Positions 15,742 to 23,541 of a stretch of 32,520 bases of DNA are shown here, in pieces. A program made the position numbers and the translations under genes. Each line of letters starts with the position of its first letter. Position 1 is the stretch's first letter. Source of the DNA: Streptomyces pseudovenezuelae (GTDB lineage: Bacteria; Actinomycetota; Actinomycetes; Streptomycetales; Streptomycetaceae); NCBI RefSeq assembly GCF_001513955.1, contig NZ_KQ948147.1, positions 886,574 through 919,093 of the forward strand, in the 5' to 3' direction. A model generated the notes under the pieces. It searched no databases. It saw only the letters and a list, made by a program, of their open reading frames with translations, and had not been told where the DNA came from.

Positions 15742-15766
15742 GTTTGGGTGCCATAGGGCAGGGCAG
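15742..15766 (+). promoter_or_regulatory. Possible SigB-type promoter of the sigma factor gene
   Basis: GTTT (15742-15745), 15 bases, then GGGCAG (15761-15766). The SigB-group consensus is GTTT, 14-16 bases, GGGTAC/T; four of six -10 positions agree. It would make the sigma gene autoregulated. Confidence 0.3.
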
Positions 15767-15897
15767 ACGCACATTCGTGCTTCGGACCGGAGGCGCCCCA
15801 GCGGGAGCGGTATGGCTGCTGCGGGCCCCCTTCGGTGGTCCCGGCGTCGTTCCTCCCGCGGTCAGACCCTGAACCCGTTCTTCAGGAGCGAATCCGC

Positions 15898-16755
15898 ATG
15901 CTCACCGACACGTCGACCAGCCGTACCACCACCCAGGACCGTTCCTCCGCTTCCGGCAGGCGGCGCCACGACGACGCCCCTGACACCATGGCTCTCTTCA
16001 CCCGGCTCGCCGGGCTGGAGGAAGGCCCCGAACGGGACGCCCTGCGCGACGAACTCGTCACCGCCTGGCTGCCCATGGCCCACCGCATCGCGGGCCGGTT
16101 CCGCGACCGCGGGGAGTCCATCGAGGACCTGCGCCAGGTCGCGGCCCTCGGGCTCGTGAAGGCCATCGACCGGTTCGAACCGGAACGAGGCGCCTTCGAG
16201 AGCTACGCCGTCCCCACCATCACCGGCGAGGTCAAGCGCCACTTCCGCGACCGTATGTGGGCCCTTCGGGTCCCCCGCCGTGTGCAGGAACTGCGCAACA
16301 AGGTGCGAGTGGCCCGGCGCGAGCTCACCCAGAACCCCGGTTCCCCGGAACCGACGCCCGCCGCCCTCGCCGCCCACACCGGCCTGACCGAGGAAGAGGT
16401 CACCGCCGGCCTGGAGGCCCTCGAAAGCTTCAGCACGCTCTCCCTGGACGCCGAACTCTCGGCCGGCGACGACGGCTACAGCCTCGCCGACACCCTGGGC
16501 GGCCCGGACACGTCGTACGACGTGGTCGTCGACCGCGAGTCGGCCAAGGAGGGCCTGCGCCGGCTGCCCGAGCGCGAGCGCGCCATTCTCTACATGCGTT
16601 TCTTCGAGGACATGACACAGAGCCGTATCGCCGACCAGCTGGGCATCTCGCAGATGCACGTCTCCCGGCTCATCAGCCGCAGCTGCGCCCGGGTGCGCGA
16701 CGAGGCGCTGGCCGACCGGTCGAGGCGGCAGGCCGACGGGCAGACCGAGGCCTGA
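15898..16755 (+). CDS. SigB/SigF-family RNA polymerase sigma factor
   Basis: This 285-aa group 3 sigma factor has region 2 at about residues 50-120 (SIEDLRQVAALGLVKAIDRF, PTITGEVKRHFRD), region 3 at 125-190 and region 4 at 215-272 with helix-turn-helix TQSRIADQLGISQMHVSRLI. This is the stress/development class represented in S. coelicolor by SigB, SigF, SigG and their paralogues. Residues 1-30 are a low-complexity Ser/Thr/Arg tail. The ATG at 15898 has AGGAG nine bases upstream. DUF5133 follows after 15 bases, probably in the same transcript. Which numbered paralogue it is cannot be told from sequence alone. Confidence 0.95.
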   Translation: MLTDTSTSRTTTQDRSSASGRRRHDDAPDTMALFTRLAGLEEGPERDALRDELVTAWLPMAHRIAGRFRDRGESIEDLRQVAALGLVKAIDRFEPERGAFESYAVPTITGEVKRHFRDRMWALRVPRRVQELRNKVRVARRELTQNPGSPEPTPAALAAHTGLTEEEVTAGLEALESFSTLSLDAELSAGDDGYSLADTLGGPDTSYDVVVDRESAKEGLRRLPERERAILYMRFFEDMTQSRIADQLGISQMHVSRLISRSCARVRDEALADRSRRQADGQTEA

Positions 16756-16770
16756 GGGGGAGGGAAACAG

Positions 16771-16989
16771 ATGCTGATACCCGATCGCACGTTCCTGCGG
16801 CGACTCGTCCAGGAGTACCAGGCGCTGCGGGCCGAGGAGTCCGCGACGGCCGCCGAACCGAGCCCGCGGGCCCGGGACCTCGCCTACACGCTCTGCGTGT
16901 CCACCGGCACCAGGGACGTGCGGCTGGCCCTGGAGACGGCCCACCGCCTGCTCGCCGCCCTACCCGAACCCGCGCGACTCGCGGACTGA
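16771..16989 (+). CDS. DUF5133 family protein
   Basis: This 72-aa protein begins MLIPDRTFLRRLVQEYQALR and continues with two short helices, including RDVRLALETAHRLLAALP, a pattern I recognise as the actinomycete family DUF5133. Its function is unknown; members often lie next to stress sigma factors or ANTAR-type regulators. The ATG has GGGGGAGGG upstream, and the gene starts 15 bases after the sigma factor stop, so they should be co-transcribed. It is cytoplasmic. A small hairpin follows at 17020-17035. Confidence 0.85.
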   Translation: MLIPDRTFLRRLVQEYQALRAEESATAAEPSPRARDLAYTLCVSTGTRDVRLALETAHRLLAALPEPARLAD

Positions 16990-17019
16990 CCGCACATCGA
17001 TCGACCGCACTCCGTGTGA

Positions 17020-17035
17020 CCGCCCGCCAGGGCGG
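17020..17035. terminator. Short hairpin after DUF5133
   Basis: CCGCCC (17020-17025), loop GCCA, GGGCGG (17030-17035). It is short with no T-run, so it may only attenuate transcription between the DUF5133 and DUF1206 genes. Confidence 0.35.
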
Positions 17036-17059
17036 CATCCGGACTTCCAGGAGGTCCAC

Positions 17060-17893
17060 ATGACCACGAGCTCCACGGCCTCGACCGGCCGGATCGAGGC
17101 CAGGCGGGCGGCACGCGGCTCCGTCATGGAGGGCGCCGCCCGCGCGGGGTTCACCGCCCGCGGAGTGATCTATCTGCTGGTCGGTGTGCTGGCGCTGCAG
17201 ATCGCCTTCGGCGACGGCAAGCGCCAGGCCGACCGCGGCGGCGCCCTCGCCGCCCTTGCCGACAAGCCGTTCGGCTCCGTCGTCCTGTGGGCCCTGGGCG
17301 TCGGGCTCGTCGGCATGGCCCTGTGGCGGCTGTCCGAGGTGGTGTTCGGCGCGGTCGGTCCCGACGGCGACAAGGCCACGAAACGACTGCTGTCGGCGGC
17401 CCGCTGCGTCTTCTACGCCTTCGTCGCCTATTCCGTGCTGTCCTTCGCGGTCGGCTCCGGCGACGGCGGATCCAGCGACAGGCAGTCCAAGGACGTCACC
17501 GCCCGGGTCCTGGAGTGGCCCGGCGGGCAGTGGCTGGTGGCCGTCGCGGGTGTCGGTGTCGCGGTGGCCGGTGTGTGGATCGCGGCCCAGGCGCTGCGCA
17601 GGTCCTTCCACGACAAGATGAAGCTCGCCCAGATGGGCCGGCGGGTCAGGAAGTTCGTCGATGTGACGGGCGTGGCCGGCGGAGTGGCGCGGGGCGTGGT
17701 GTTCACCGCCGCGGGCGCCTTCGCCGTCCGGGCCGCGGTCGACTACGAACCCAAGAAGGCGAAGGGCCTCGACGACACGCTCCGCTCCTTCGCCGACACC
17801 CCGCTGGGACCGTGGCTGCTCGTCCTGGTCGCCGTCGGCCTGGTGCTGTTCGGGGTGTTCTCCTTCGCGATGGCCCGCTGGCGGCGGGTCTGA
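17060..17893 (+). CDS. DUF1206 family membrane protein
   Basis: This 277-aa integral membrane protein consists of three related two-helix units. Each has an ARxGFxARGVIYLLVG-like first helix (AARAGFTARGVIYLLVG near 25; a diverged middle unit AARCVFYAFVAYSVL near 113; GVARGVVFTAAGAFAVRAA near 210) and a second helix with GLVGMALWRLSE-type sequence. This internal triplication is the mark of DUF1206. The function is not established. The ATG has a textbook AGGAGGTCCAC ribosome site. It lies behind the sigma/DUF5133 pair by 70 bases and may belong to their regulon. Confidence 0.9.
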   Translation: MTTSSTASTGRIEARRAARGSVMEGAARAGFTARGVIYLLVGVLALQIAFGDGKRQADRGGALAALADKPFGSVVLWALGVGLVGMALWRLSEVVFGAVGPDGDKATKRLLSAARCVFYAFVAYSVLSFAVGSGDGGSSDRQSKDVTARVLEWPGGQWLVAVAGVGVAVAGVWIAAQALRRSFHDKMKLAQMGRRVRKFVDVTGVAGGVARGVVFTAAGAFAVRAAVDYEPKKAKGLDDTLRSFADTPLGPWLLVLVAVGLVLFGVFSFAMARWRRV

Positions 17894-17925
17894 GTGAGCC
17901 GCGCGTCACGGGGAACCCGGGATGC

Positions 17926-18357
17926 ATGAACGAACCCGAGCTTCCGCCCGACGGTAGGCCCGTGGACGTCTACCTGGACCTTCTGCGCATCCGTATGGCC
18001 TCGGAGGACTACGAGCTTCTGCTCAGCGTGGTCCGCCCGGTCCTGCGGGCGATCGACGAACATCAATTGCCCGCTCTGGACTTCGCGCTGGAGGACAGCC
18101 GGCAGGACGGTCTGCCCCAGGAGGTCCGCGACGAGGCCGCCCTGGTCATCGCCACCGCGGTGACCGGTCGAATGGACAACAAGGTGATCGAACTCCATGT
18201 CGATGACAGCAGCCCGATCCGGGTGGTCACCGACGCGGACACGGCATCCGATCCGGTCCGCCTCGGTGAGATCGCCGACTACATCCGCGAACGCCGGCAA
18301 CTCGACGACGAGTTGCGCGGCATCGCCGAGGTGAGCGGTCTGCCCACGGATCTGTGA
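17926..18357 (+). CDS. Hypothetical protein, 143 aa
   Basis: I do not recognise a named domain. The protein is acidic and soluble, with a central DFALEDSRQDGLPQEVRDEA segment and a conserved-looking core VIELHVDDSSPIRVVTDADT that suggests an alpha/beta fold. High third-position GC and a start just behind the DUF1206 stop (32 bases) support a real gene. The ATG at 17926 was chosen over the out-of-frame ATG at 17922; only a weak GGGA precedes it. It ends ten bases from the converging FUSC gene, leaving no room for a terminator. Confidence 0.7.
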   Translation: MNEPELPPDGRPVDVYLDLLRIRMASEDYELLLSVVRPVLRAIDEHQLPALDFALEDSRQDGLPQEVRDEAALVIATAVTGRMDNKVIELHVDDSSPIRVVTDADTASDPVRLGEIADYIRERRQLDDELRGIAEVSGLPTDL

Positions 18358-18367
18358 GCACCGCGCC

Positions 18368-20599
18368 CTATCGCCGGGGCGCCGCCACCGGCACGTGCAG
18401 CGGCCGGGCCAGACCCACCACGGTCTCGTCCAGCCGCTGCACGTGCCGCAGCACACGGTCGGTGACCCGGCCGAAGCGGGGCGTGCCGGGGACCTCGCTC
18501 TCCAGCAGTGACGCGATGCTCGGCCCGGTCTCCACCGCGGCGGTGGAGCGCTCGTCGGCGACCCGCGCGGCGATGGCCCCGATGTTGTCCCCGATGCGCC
18601 GGCCGGCCCGGCGCAGCCGGGGATCCGCCGCGATCGAGGGATGGGTGGGCAGCAGTTCGGCCGTGGCCGCCAGCGAGCGCGCGTGGTACGCGCAGGTCTC
18701 CAGGAGCGCCACGACATAGCGGGCCGTGTCGCGCCGGGCCCGCAGCGGCGTGATCGGGTGGGTGAGCGGCTGGGTCGCCGCCCGCAGATCGGCCAGCGCC
18801 TGGTCCAGGTCGCGCGCCTGGTCGAGCAGTTCCTCGGGGGAGCCGCCGCTGAGCTGGTCCACTGCGGCCTCGGTGACGTCGTCGAGCCGCTCCAGCACGG
18901 TGACGAGCAGGTCGTTGGTACGGCGGTCCGTGCGCACCGGCAGGACGAACGCCGCCGCGATCACCCCGCAGGCCGCGCCGAGCGCGGTCTCCTCCACGCG
19001 CAGCACCAGCACCGAGAGGCTGTAGGTGTGCAGCAGCGTGTAGAGCAGGCCCAGGGCCGCGGTGACGAAGAACGACATCAGGGTGTAGGAGAGCGGCGCG
19101 GTGTAGAACATCGCGAACACCAGCACCAGCACCAGGGCGAACGCCGTCCAGGTGTGCTGCCCCACCACCCCGGCCAGCACGATCCCGGCCAGCACCCCGA
19201 GGACGGTGCCCAGCAGCCGCCGGTAGCCCTTGACCAGGATCTCGCCCGTGGACGCGGTGTTGATGAAGACGATCCAGCAGGTGAGCACGGCCCAGTACCA
19301 GCGCTGGCTGGAGAGGAACTCGCCGCCGACGATGGCGAGCGCGGAACCCACGGCGACCTGCACCGCGGCCCGCGTCGTGGGCCGGCTGAGCCCCGTGCGC
19401 TCCTCCGGTGTCCCGTCGTCCTCCTCGCCGGCGTCGATGACGGCGTCCTCGGCGTCCAGTTCCTCGCGCGAGCGGGCCGTCGCGGGGGAGTCGTCCGACT
19501 CGTCCTGCGGGCCGTCCAGGGCGATCCTGAGGCCCAGCACCGCGCGGGCGGCCTCGCCGACGCCCCGGAAGACGTCCTGGACGGCGGGCGGCGCGGGCGG
19601 CAGGTTCTCCTCCTCGCGGTAGCCGAGCAGCCGGTTGCGGACCTGGGACAGGGCCGTGCCGGACCTGGCGGCGGCCGGGCGCAGCACCAGCAGCCGCAGC
19701 GCCTCCAGATCGCGGCGCACCCTGGCCATGGCCTCGTCCCGGCCGGGCATCCGGCCCGCCCGCGGGGCCGGCGCACCGGGCAGATGCAGGGTGAGGGTGT
19801 CCGCGCGCTCGGCGCTGCGGGCCGTCAGCAGCAACAGGCCGAGCCGCTCGGCGGCGATCTCGGCGTCCGCGATACGCCGCTGCACCAGTCGCGCCGCGGC
19901 CGCGTCGGAGGTCCCCTCCTCCAGCCGCCCCTGGATCATCAGCGCCGTCTCGTGCAGCCGCGCGGTCCCCTCGCGTACGTCCTTCAGCGCCGCGTCGATC
20001 TCCTCGGGCCCGGCGTCCAGCAGTTGGAGCTGCGCGGACACCAGTTGGGCCAGCCGGACCCGGAAGGCCTCCCGCAGGCGTTCGAGCAGGCCCGTGGGGG
20101 TTTCCGGCACCAGCAGGAAACGCGCCGCGGCGCTGCACAGGAAGGCGACGCCGAGGACGCCGTACAGCTCGGGCAGGCCGGAGACGGTGGCGCCGACGAA
20201 CAGGGAGACGAAGTAGACCTGGAAGCCGATCAGGCCGAGCGCGGTGCCCCGGTCGCCGAAACGGCGGCTGTAGACGGCGCAGAAGATCAGCGCGACGAAG
20301 AAGAGGTCACCGGCCAGCACCCGGGAGCTCAGCAGCGCGCCCAGGGACAGAGAGGCCAGCGCCACCGGGAGGCCCAGGGCAAGCGTCACGGCCTGGGAGG
20401 ACCGCTGCTTCTCCCGGATGGAGAAGGTCGCGACCATCGCCGCGATCGCGCCCGCGACCAGATGCGGGACACTCGCCCCCAGCAGACCGAGCACGGCCAG
20501 CGTGAGGGCGATCGCCCCCACCGTGCGCAGACCCGCGGCCAGCCGGAGCAGTCCCGGGTCCGACGCCGCGACCCGATCGCGCAGCCTCGCTGTGTTCAC
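18368..20599 (-). CDS. FUSC-family (YccS/aromatic acid exporter-like) membrane protein
   Basis: This 743-aa protein has two membrane modules of about six helices each: residues about 20-165 and about 420-560, the latter containing RWYWAVLTCWIVFINTASTG and LVKGYRRLLGTVLGVLAGI, typical of FUSC proteins. Between them is a long cytoplasmic helical domain with an acidic linker (DESDDSPATARSREELDAED). A second helical domain is at the C-terminus. Relatives export aromatic acids or fusaric acid, but the substrate here is unknown. The GTG start at 20599 has only a weak GGCGGA nearby. It shares no obvious operon. Confidence 0.9.
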   Translation of the reverse strand: MNTARLRDRVAASDPGLLRLAAGLRTVGAIALTLAVLGLLGASVPHLVAGAIAAMVATFSIREKQRSSQAVTLALGLPVALASLSLGALLSSRVLAGDLFFVALIFCAVYSRRFGDRGTALGLIGFQVYFVSLFVGATVSGLPELYGVLGVAFLCSAAARFLLVPETPTGLLERLREAFRVRLAQLVSAQLQLLDAGPEEIDAALKDVREGTARLHETALMIQGRLEEGTSDAAAARLVQRRIADAEIAAERLGLLLLTARSAERADTLTLHLPGAPAPRAGRMPGRDEAMARVRRDLEALRLLVLRPAAARSGTALSQVRNRLLGYREEENLPPAPPAVQDVFRGVGEAARAVLGLRIALDGPQDESDDSPATARSREELDAEDAVIDAGEEDDGTPEERTGLSRPTTRAAVQVAVGSALAIVGGEFLSSQRWYWAVLTCWIVFINTASTGEILVKGYRRLLGTVLGVLAGIVLAGVVGQHTWTAFALVLVLVFAMFYTAPLSYTLMSFFVTAALGLLYTLLHTYSLSVLVLRVEETALGAACGVIAAAFVLPVRTDRRTNDLLVTVLERLDDVTEAAVDQLSGGSPEELLDQARDLDQALADLRAATQPLTHPITPLRARRDTARYVVALLETCAYHARSLAATAELLPTHPSIAADPRLRRAGRRIGDNIGAIAARVADERSTAAVETGPSIASLLESEVPGTPRFGRVTDRVLRHVQRLDETVVGLARPLHVPVAAPRR

Positions 20600-20660
20600 T
20601 CCGCCGTACTCACTCCCGTGTCACGTCATGATCCGTTCCAGCATGGCACGGCGGGGTGGA

Positions 20661-20873
20661 TCACTCGCCCTTGGCCTCCGCGAGGGTGTGGGCGACGAGC
20701 GCGTTGGCGTGGCCGTGCCCCAGCCCGTGCTCGGCCTTCAGCCAGGCGACCAGCTCCATGTGCCGGGTCAGCGGCGAGGAGCGGACGAGCTCCTTCCACT
20801 CGGCGATCGGGCGGCCGTACTTCTTCTCGATGGAGGGGAAGTAGCTCGCGGGGCCCTTCACGGTCTCGGCCAT
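20661..20873 (-). CDS. DUF4287 domain protein, 70 aa
   Basis: The protein begins MAETVKGPASYFPSIEKKYG and continues RPIAEWKELVRSS, the hallmark of DUF4287, and ends with LKAEHGLGHGHANALVAHTL, which is likely a small helical domain. The role is unknown; members are common in actinomycete stress regions. The ATG at 20873 has AAAGGA seven bases upstream. It lies 92 bases downstream of the NADH dehydrogenase stop on the same strand and could be the second gene of that transcript. Confidence 0.9.
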   Translation of the reverse strand: MAETVKGPASYFPSIEKKYGRPIAEWKELVRSSPLTRHMELVAWLKAEHGLGHGHANALVAHTLAEAKGE

Positions 20874-20965
20874 GGCGGTGTCCTTTCGGGGGCGCTGTGC
20901 TGTCTCTCCTGAGACCGCCGGCCGGCCGGAAACCGATCGGCGGCCCGGAGTGACGTGCGCCACAC

Positions 20966-22342
20966 CTACGGGTCCAGCCGGCCCGTCCCCTCGACCTGCG
21001 CCCGGACCTGATCCGGCGTCAGGTACGCGTCGGTGTACTCGAAGTCCTTCAGCTTGGCGGGCTTGCGGGCCTGGAAGCCGGTCCGCACGAAGTCGTCGCC
21101 CGCGATGGCGTTGAGCGTCCAGTTCGTCGCCACCCGGACCTTGGCGACATTGGTGCGCAGCGCGGCCCAGTGGTAGCCGCGGGCGGCGAACTGGGCGGGC
21201 AGACCGCGCAGTTCGATGCCGAGCGGCTTGGAGACGGCGTCCGTGCCGCCGAGGTCGACGACGAGGCCGAGGTCCTTGTGGACGTACGGCTCCAGCGGCC
21301 GGCCCCGCAGCGTGGCGATGACGTTGTCGGCGACCTTCTTGCCCTGGCGCATCGCGTGCTGCGCGGTGGGCGGGCAGATCGCGCTGTCGTCGTCCTTGGC
21401 CTTGTCGGGCACGGCGGCGGAGTCGCCGAGCGCGAAGACGCCGTCCTGTCCCGGCAGGGTCATCTCGGCGGTGACCGCGAGCCGCCCGCGAATCGTTTCC
21501 GCGCCGAGGGTGGCCATGAGCGGGCTGGCGACCACGCCCGCGGTCCAGATCAGGGTCCGGGTCGGCACCACCCGGCCGTCGGTGAAGGTGACCTCGTCGG
21601 GGCCCGCCTTCTCGATGGAGACACCGAGCGACACGTCGATGCCGCGCCGGCGCAGGATCTCCTGCGCGCTGCGGCCGAGCTTGTCGCCCAGCTCCGGCAT
21701 CAGCTTCGGGGCGATGTCGATCAGATGCCACTTGATCAGCGACGGGTCGATGCGCGGGTAGCGCTTGACCGCGGCGTGGGTGAGCTTCTGCAGACAGGCC
21801 GCCGTCTCGGTGCCCGCGTATCCGCCGCCGACGACCACGAACTGGAGCCGCGCCGCGCGCTCGGCCGGGTCCTGGCTGGCGTCCGCGAGGTCGAGCTGGG
21901 AGATGACGTGGTCGCGGATGTAGGCGGCCTCGGCGAGGGTCTTCATGCCGAAGGCGTGCTCGGTGAGGCCGGGGATGTCGAAGGTGCGGGTGATGCTGCC
22001 GGGAGCCAGCACGATGTAGTCGTACGGTTCGTTGATGATCTCGTCCGTGATGGTGCGGATCACGCAGACCTTGGACTTTAGGTCCACGCCGATCGCGCCG
22101 CCCGGGATGATCCGGGTGCGGTACTTCTTGCTGCGGCGCAGGGAGACGGCGATCGACTGGGGCGTCAGCACGCCGGAGGCGACCTGGGGCAGCAACGGGA
22201 GATAGAGCTGGTAGGCGAACGGCGTCACCAGGGTGACATCGGCTTCGTCCGGGGAGAGTTTGCGCTCCAGCCGGCGCACGCATTCGACTCCGGCGAAGCC
22301 GGCGCCAACCACCAGGATCCTGGGTCGTGTCACGGTGTTCAT
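20966..22342 (-). CDS. Type II NADH dehydrogenase (NDH-2) / NAD(P)/FAD oxidoreductase
   Basis: This 458-aa flavoprotein has an FAD-binding GxGxxG at the N-terminus (VVGAGFAGVE, G13, G15, G18) and an NADH-binding one near residue 172 (VVVGGGYAGTE), with the flavin-closing GVFALGDSAAVPD near 310. This is the two-Rossmann layout of NDH-2, which passes electrons from NADH to menaquinone without pumping protons. The C-terminal 60 residues (RVATNWTLNAIAGDDFVRTG) fit its membrane-attachment region. The ATG at 22342 was chosen because the Rossmann strand begins at residue 8. Placement among stress genes suggests a condition-specific paralogue, which is inference. Confidence 0.9.
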   Translation of the reverse strand: MNTVTRPRILVVGAGFAGVECVRRLERKLSPDEADVTLVTPFAYQLYLPLLPQVASGVLTPQSIAVSLRRSKKYRTRIIPGGAIGVDLKSKVCVIRTITDEIINEPYDYIVLAPGSITRTFDIPGLTEHAFGMKTLAEAAYIRDHVISQLDLADASQDPAERAARLQFVVVGGGYAGTETAACLQKLTHAAVKRYPRIDPSLIKWHLIDIAPKLMPELGDKLGRSAQEILRRRGIDVSLGVSIEKAGPDEVTFTDGRVVPTRTLIWTAGVVASPLMATLGAETIRGRLAVTAEMTLPGQDGVFALGDSAAVPDKAKDDDSAICPPTAQHAMRQGKKVADNVIATLRGRPLEPYVHKDLGLVVDLGGTDAVSKPLGIELRGLPAQFAARGYHWAALRTNVAKVRVATNWTLNAIAGDDFVRTGFQARKPAKLKDFEYTDAYLTPDQVRAQVEGTGRLDP

Positions 22343-22609
22343 CCCTCTCTGCGGCTCCAGGCGGTCTGCCTCGAACGCCCTTCGTCTGCCCGTGCGGGCG
22401 TGACGAATGCGTCGAGGACCACCTTGCCCGTCCCGGCCTGAAAGTGCACCGGGAGAAAGGTGAAGGAGGTGCGCGGACCGGACGCGGGGAAATCGCCTGT
22501 GAGAGCGCCGGTCGCCGAATGTGTGTGCGGCAGAAGGGTATTGGGTGCTGTGGGCCCGCTCGCAGCCGAGAGCCGGGCTTCGCGCATCACTCGGGAGGAA
22601 AGGAGCAGT

Positions 22610-22969
22610 GTGACCACCGACAGAATCTGGTCGTACGCGCCGGACAGCGGATACGTCGAGGGACAGGACCTGACGGGCTTCAGCGTCGTCGCGAGCGACG
22701 GCACGATCGGACACGTGGACCGGCAGGCCGCCCCCCACGGCATGGCACACCTCGTCGTCGACACCGGCGTCTGGATCTTCGGCCGCAGCGTCCTGGTCCC
22801 GGTGGGCGTCGTCACCCGCGTCGACACCGACGAGCAACGGGTCACGCTGGCCTGCACCGAGTCGGAGGTGAAGGCGGCCCCCCGCTTCCGCACCGACAGC
22901 GAGACCCGTGACAGCGAGTACCTCGCGGCGGTCGGCGCCTACTATCTGCAGCTCGCGGCCTCCGCCTGA
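22610..22969 (+). CDS. PRC-barrel domain protein
   Basis: This 119-aa protein carries a PRC-barrel-like core: GFSVVASDGTIGHVDRQAA, then MAHLVVDTGVWIFGRSVLVP and VGVVTRVDTDEQRVTLACTE. PRC barrels occur in photosynthetic reaction centres, RimM, and many small stress-associated proteins, where they mediate protein contacts. The GTG at 22610 has GGAGGAAAGGAG upstream. GGGTAT at 22536-22541 resembles a SigB-type -10, but its -35 is poor. It is divergent from ndh, and 22343-22609 shows no other feature. It ends 16 bases from the converging ATPase gene. Confidence 0.85.
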   Translation: MTTDRIWSYAPDSGYVEGQDLTGFSVVASDGTIGHVDRQAAPHGMAHLVVDTGVWIFGRSVLVPVGVVTRVDTDEQRVTLACTESEVKAAPRFRTDSETRDSEYLAAVGAYYLQLAASA

Positions 22970-22985
22970 CCGGACCGGGGGAGCG

Positions 22986-23390
22986 TCACCACGGCAGGAA
23001 GACGTGCACGTCCTTGCCTCGCTCGTCGGTCACCACGCTGACCTGGTCGCACAGGGCGTGCACCAGGTGCCAGCCGATGCCGCCGCCTCCCGTGCGCGGA
23101 TCGAAGGAACGCGGGGCCGGCGGCGTCGGGTTGGTGTCGCGCAGCGTCACGTGCACGCCGTCGAAGGTGCGGCGCAGGCGCAGGACGAAAGGCCCCGGCG
23201 CGTACTGGACGGCGTTGGCGGCGAGTTCCGTGACCACCAGCAGGATGTCGTCCCAGTGCTCGGGGGTCGCGGGCGGCACGCTCTGGCCCAGGTCGTCCAG
23301 GAATTCCTCAGCGGCGAGCCGCGCACCCGTCACGCAATGCGGCTCGCCCGCGAAACGGGTGGTGCGGCTCGGAATCGCCTCGGAAGTCAG
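22986..23390 (-). CDS. RsbW-like ATP-binding protein with uncertain, possibly non-canonical start
   Basis: The core is an anti-sigma-type HATPase_c_2 domain: VVTELAANAVQYAP (N-box), TLRDTNP (G1-like), and GGGGIGWHLVHALCDQVSV (G2). The only standard start, GTG 23333, removes the usual N-terminal strand. Upstream in the same open frame, RTTRFAGEPHCVTGARLAAE matches the expected N-terminus of such ATPases. The frame stays open to a stop at 23427-23429, but offers only CTG (23390) or ATT (23375) before it. I extend to CTG 23390, with GGGACGAG just upstream, as the most likely; from GTG 23333 the product would be 115 aa. It lies downstream of the acyl-CoA ligase and its hairpin. Confidence 0.7.
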   Translation of the reverse strand: MTSEAIPSRTTRFAGEPHCVTGARLAAEEFLDDLGQSVPPATPEHWDDILLVVTELAANAVQYAPGPFVLRLRRTFDGVHVTLRDTNPTPPAPRSFDPRTGGGGIGWHLVHALCDQVSVVTDERGKDVHVFLPW

Positions 23391-23480
23391 TGTCTCGTCC
23401 CAACGCGGCTCGGTGCCGTGCCGCTCTCACGGCCCGGCGTCAGCGGGTTGTCGTACTCTCTCACGTCGCCACTGAGCCGT

Positions 23481-23523
23481 GTTCCCGAGGGCGGGCGGCC
23501 CAATCGTCCCTACCTTCGGGAAC
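23481..23523 (-). terminator. Hairpin downstream of the acyl-CoA ligase gene
   Basis: GTTCCCGA (23481-23488) pairs with TCGGGAAC (23516-23523), extendable by two pairs across a bulge, with a GC-rich 27-base interior. Located just after the ligase stop (23542, minus) and ahead of the ATPase gene, it may terminate the first or form an operator for the second. Confidence 0.45.
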
Positions 23524-23541
23524 GCGGCCGAGGGGTGGGTT

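Noticed and set aside
22518..22541. SigB-type promoter (GGGTAT) ahead of the PRC-barrel gene
   Set aside because: The -10 is good, but no GTTT-like element lies 14-16 bases upstream, so it is not listed as a feature.
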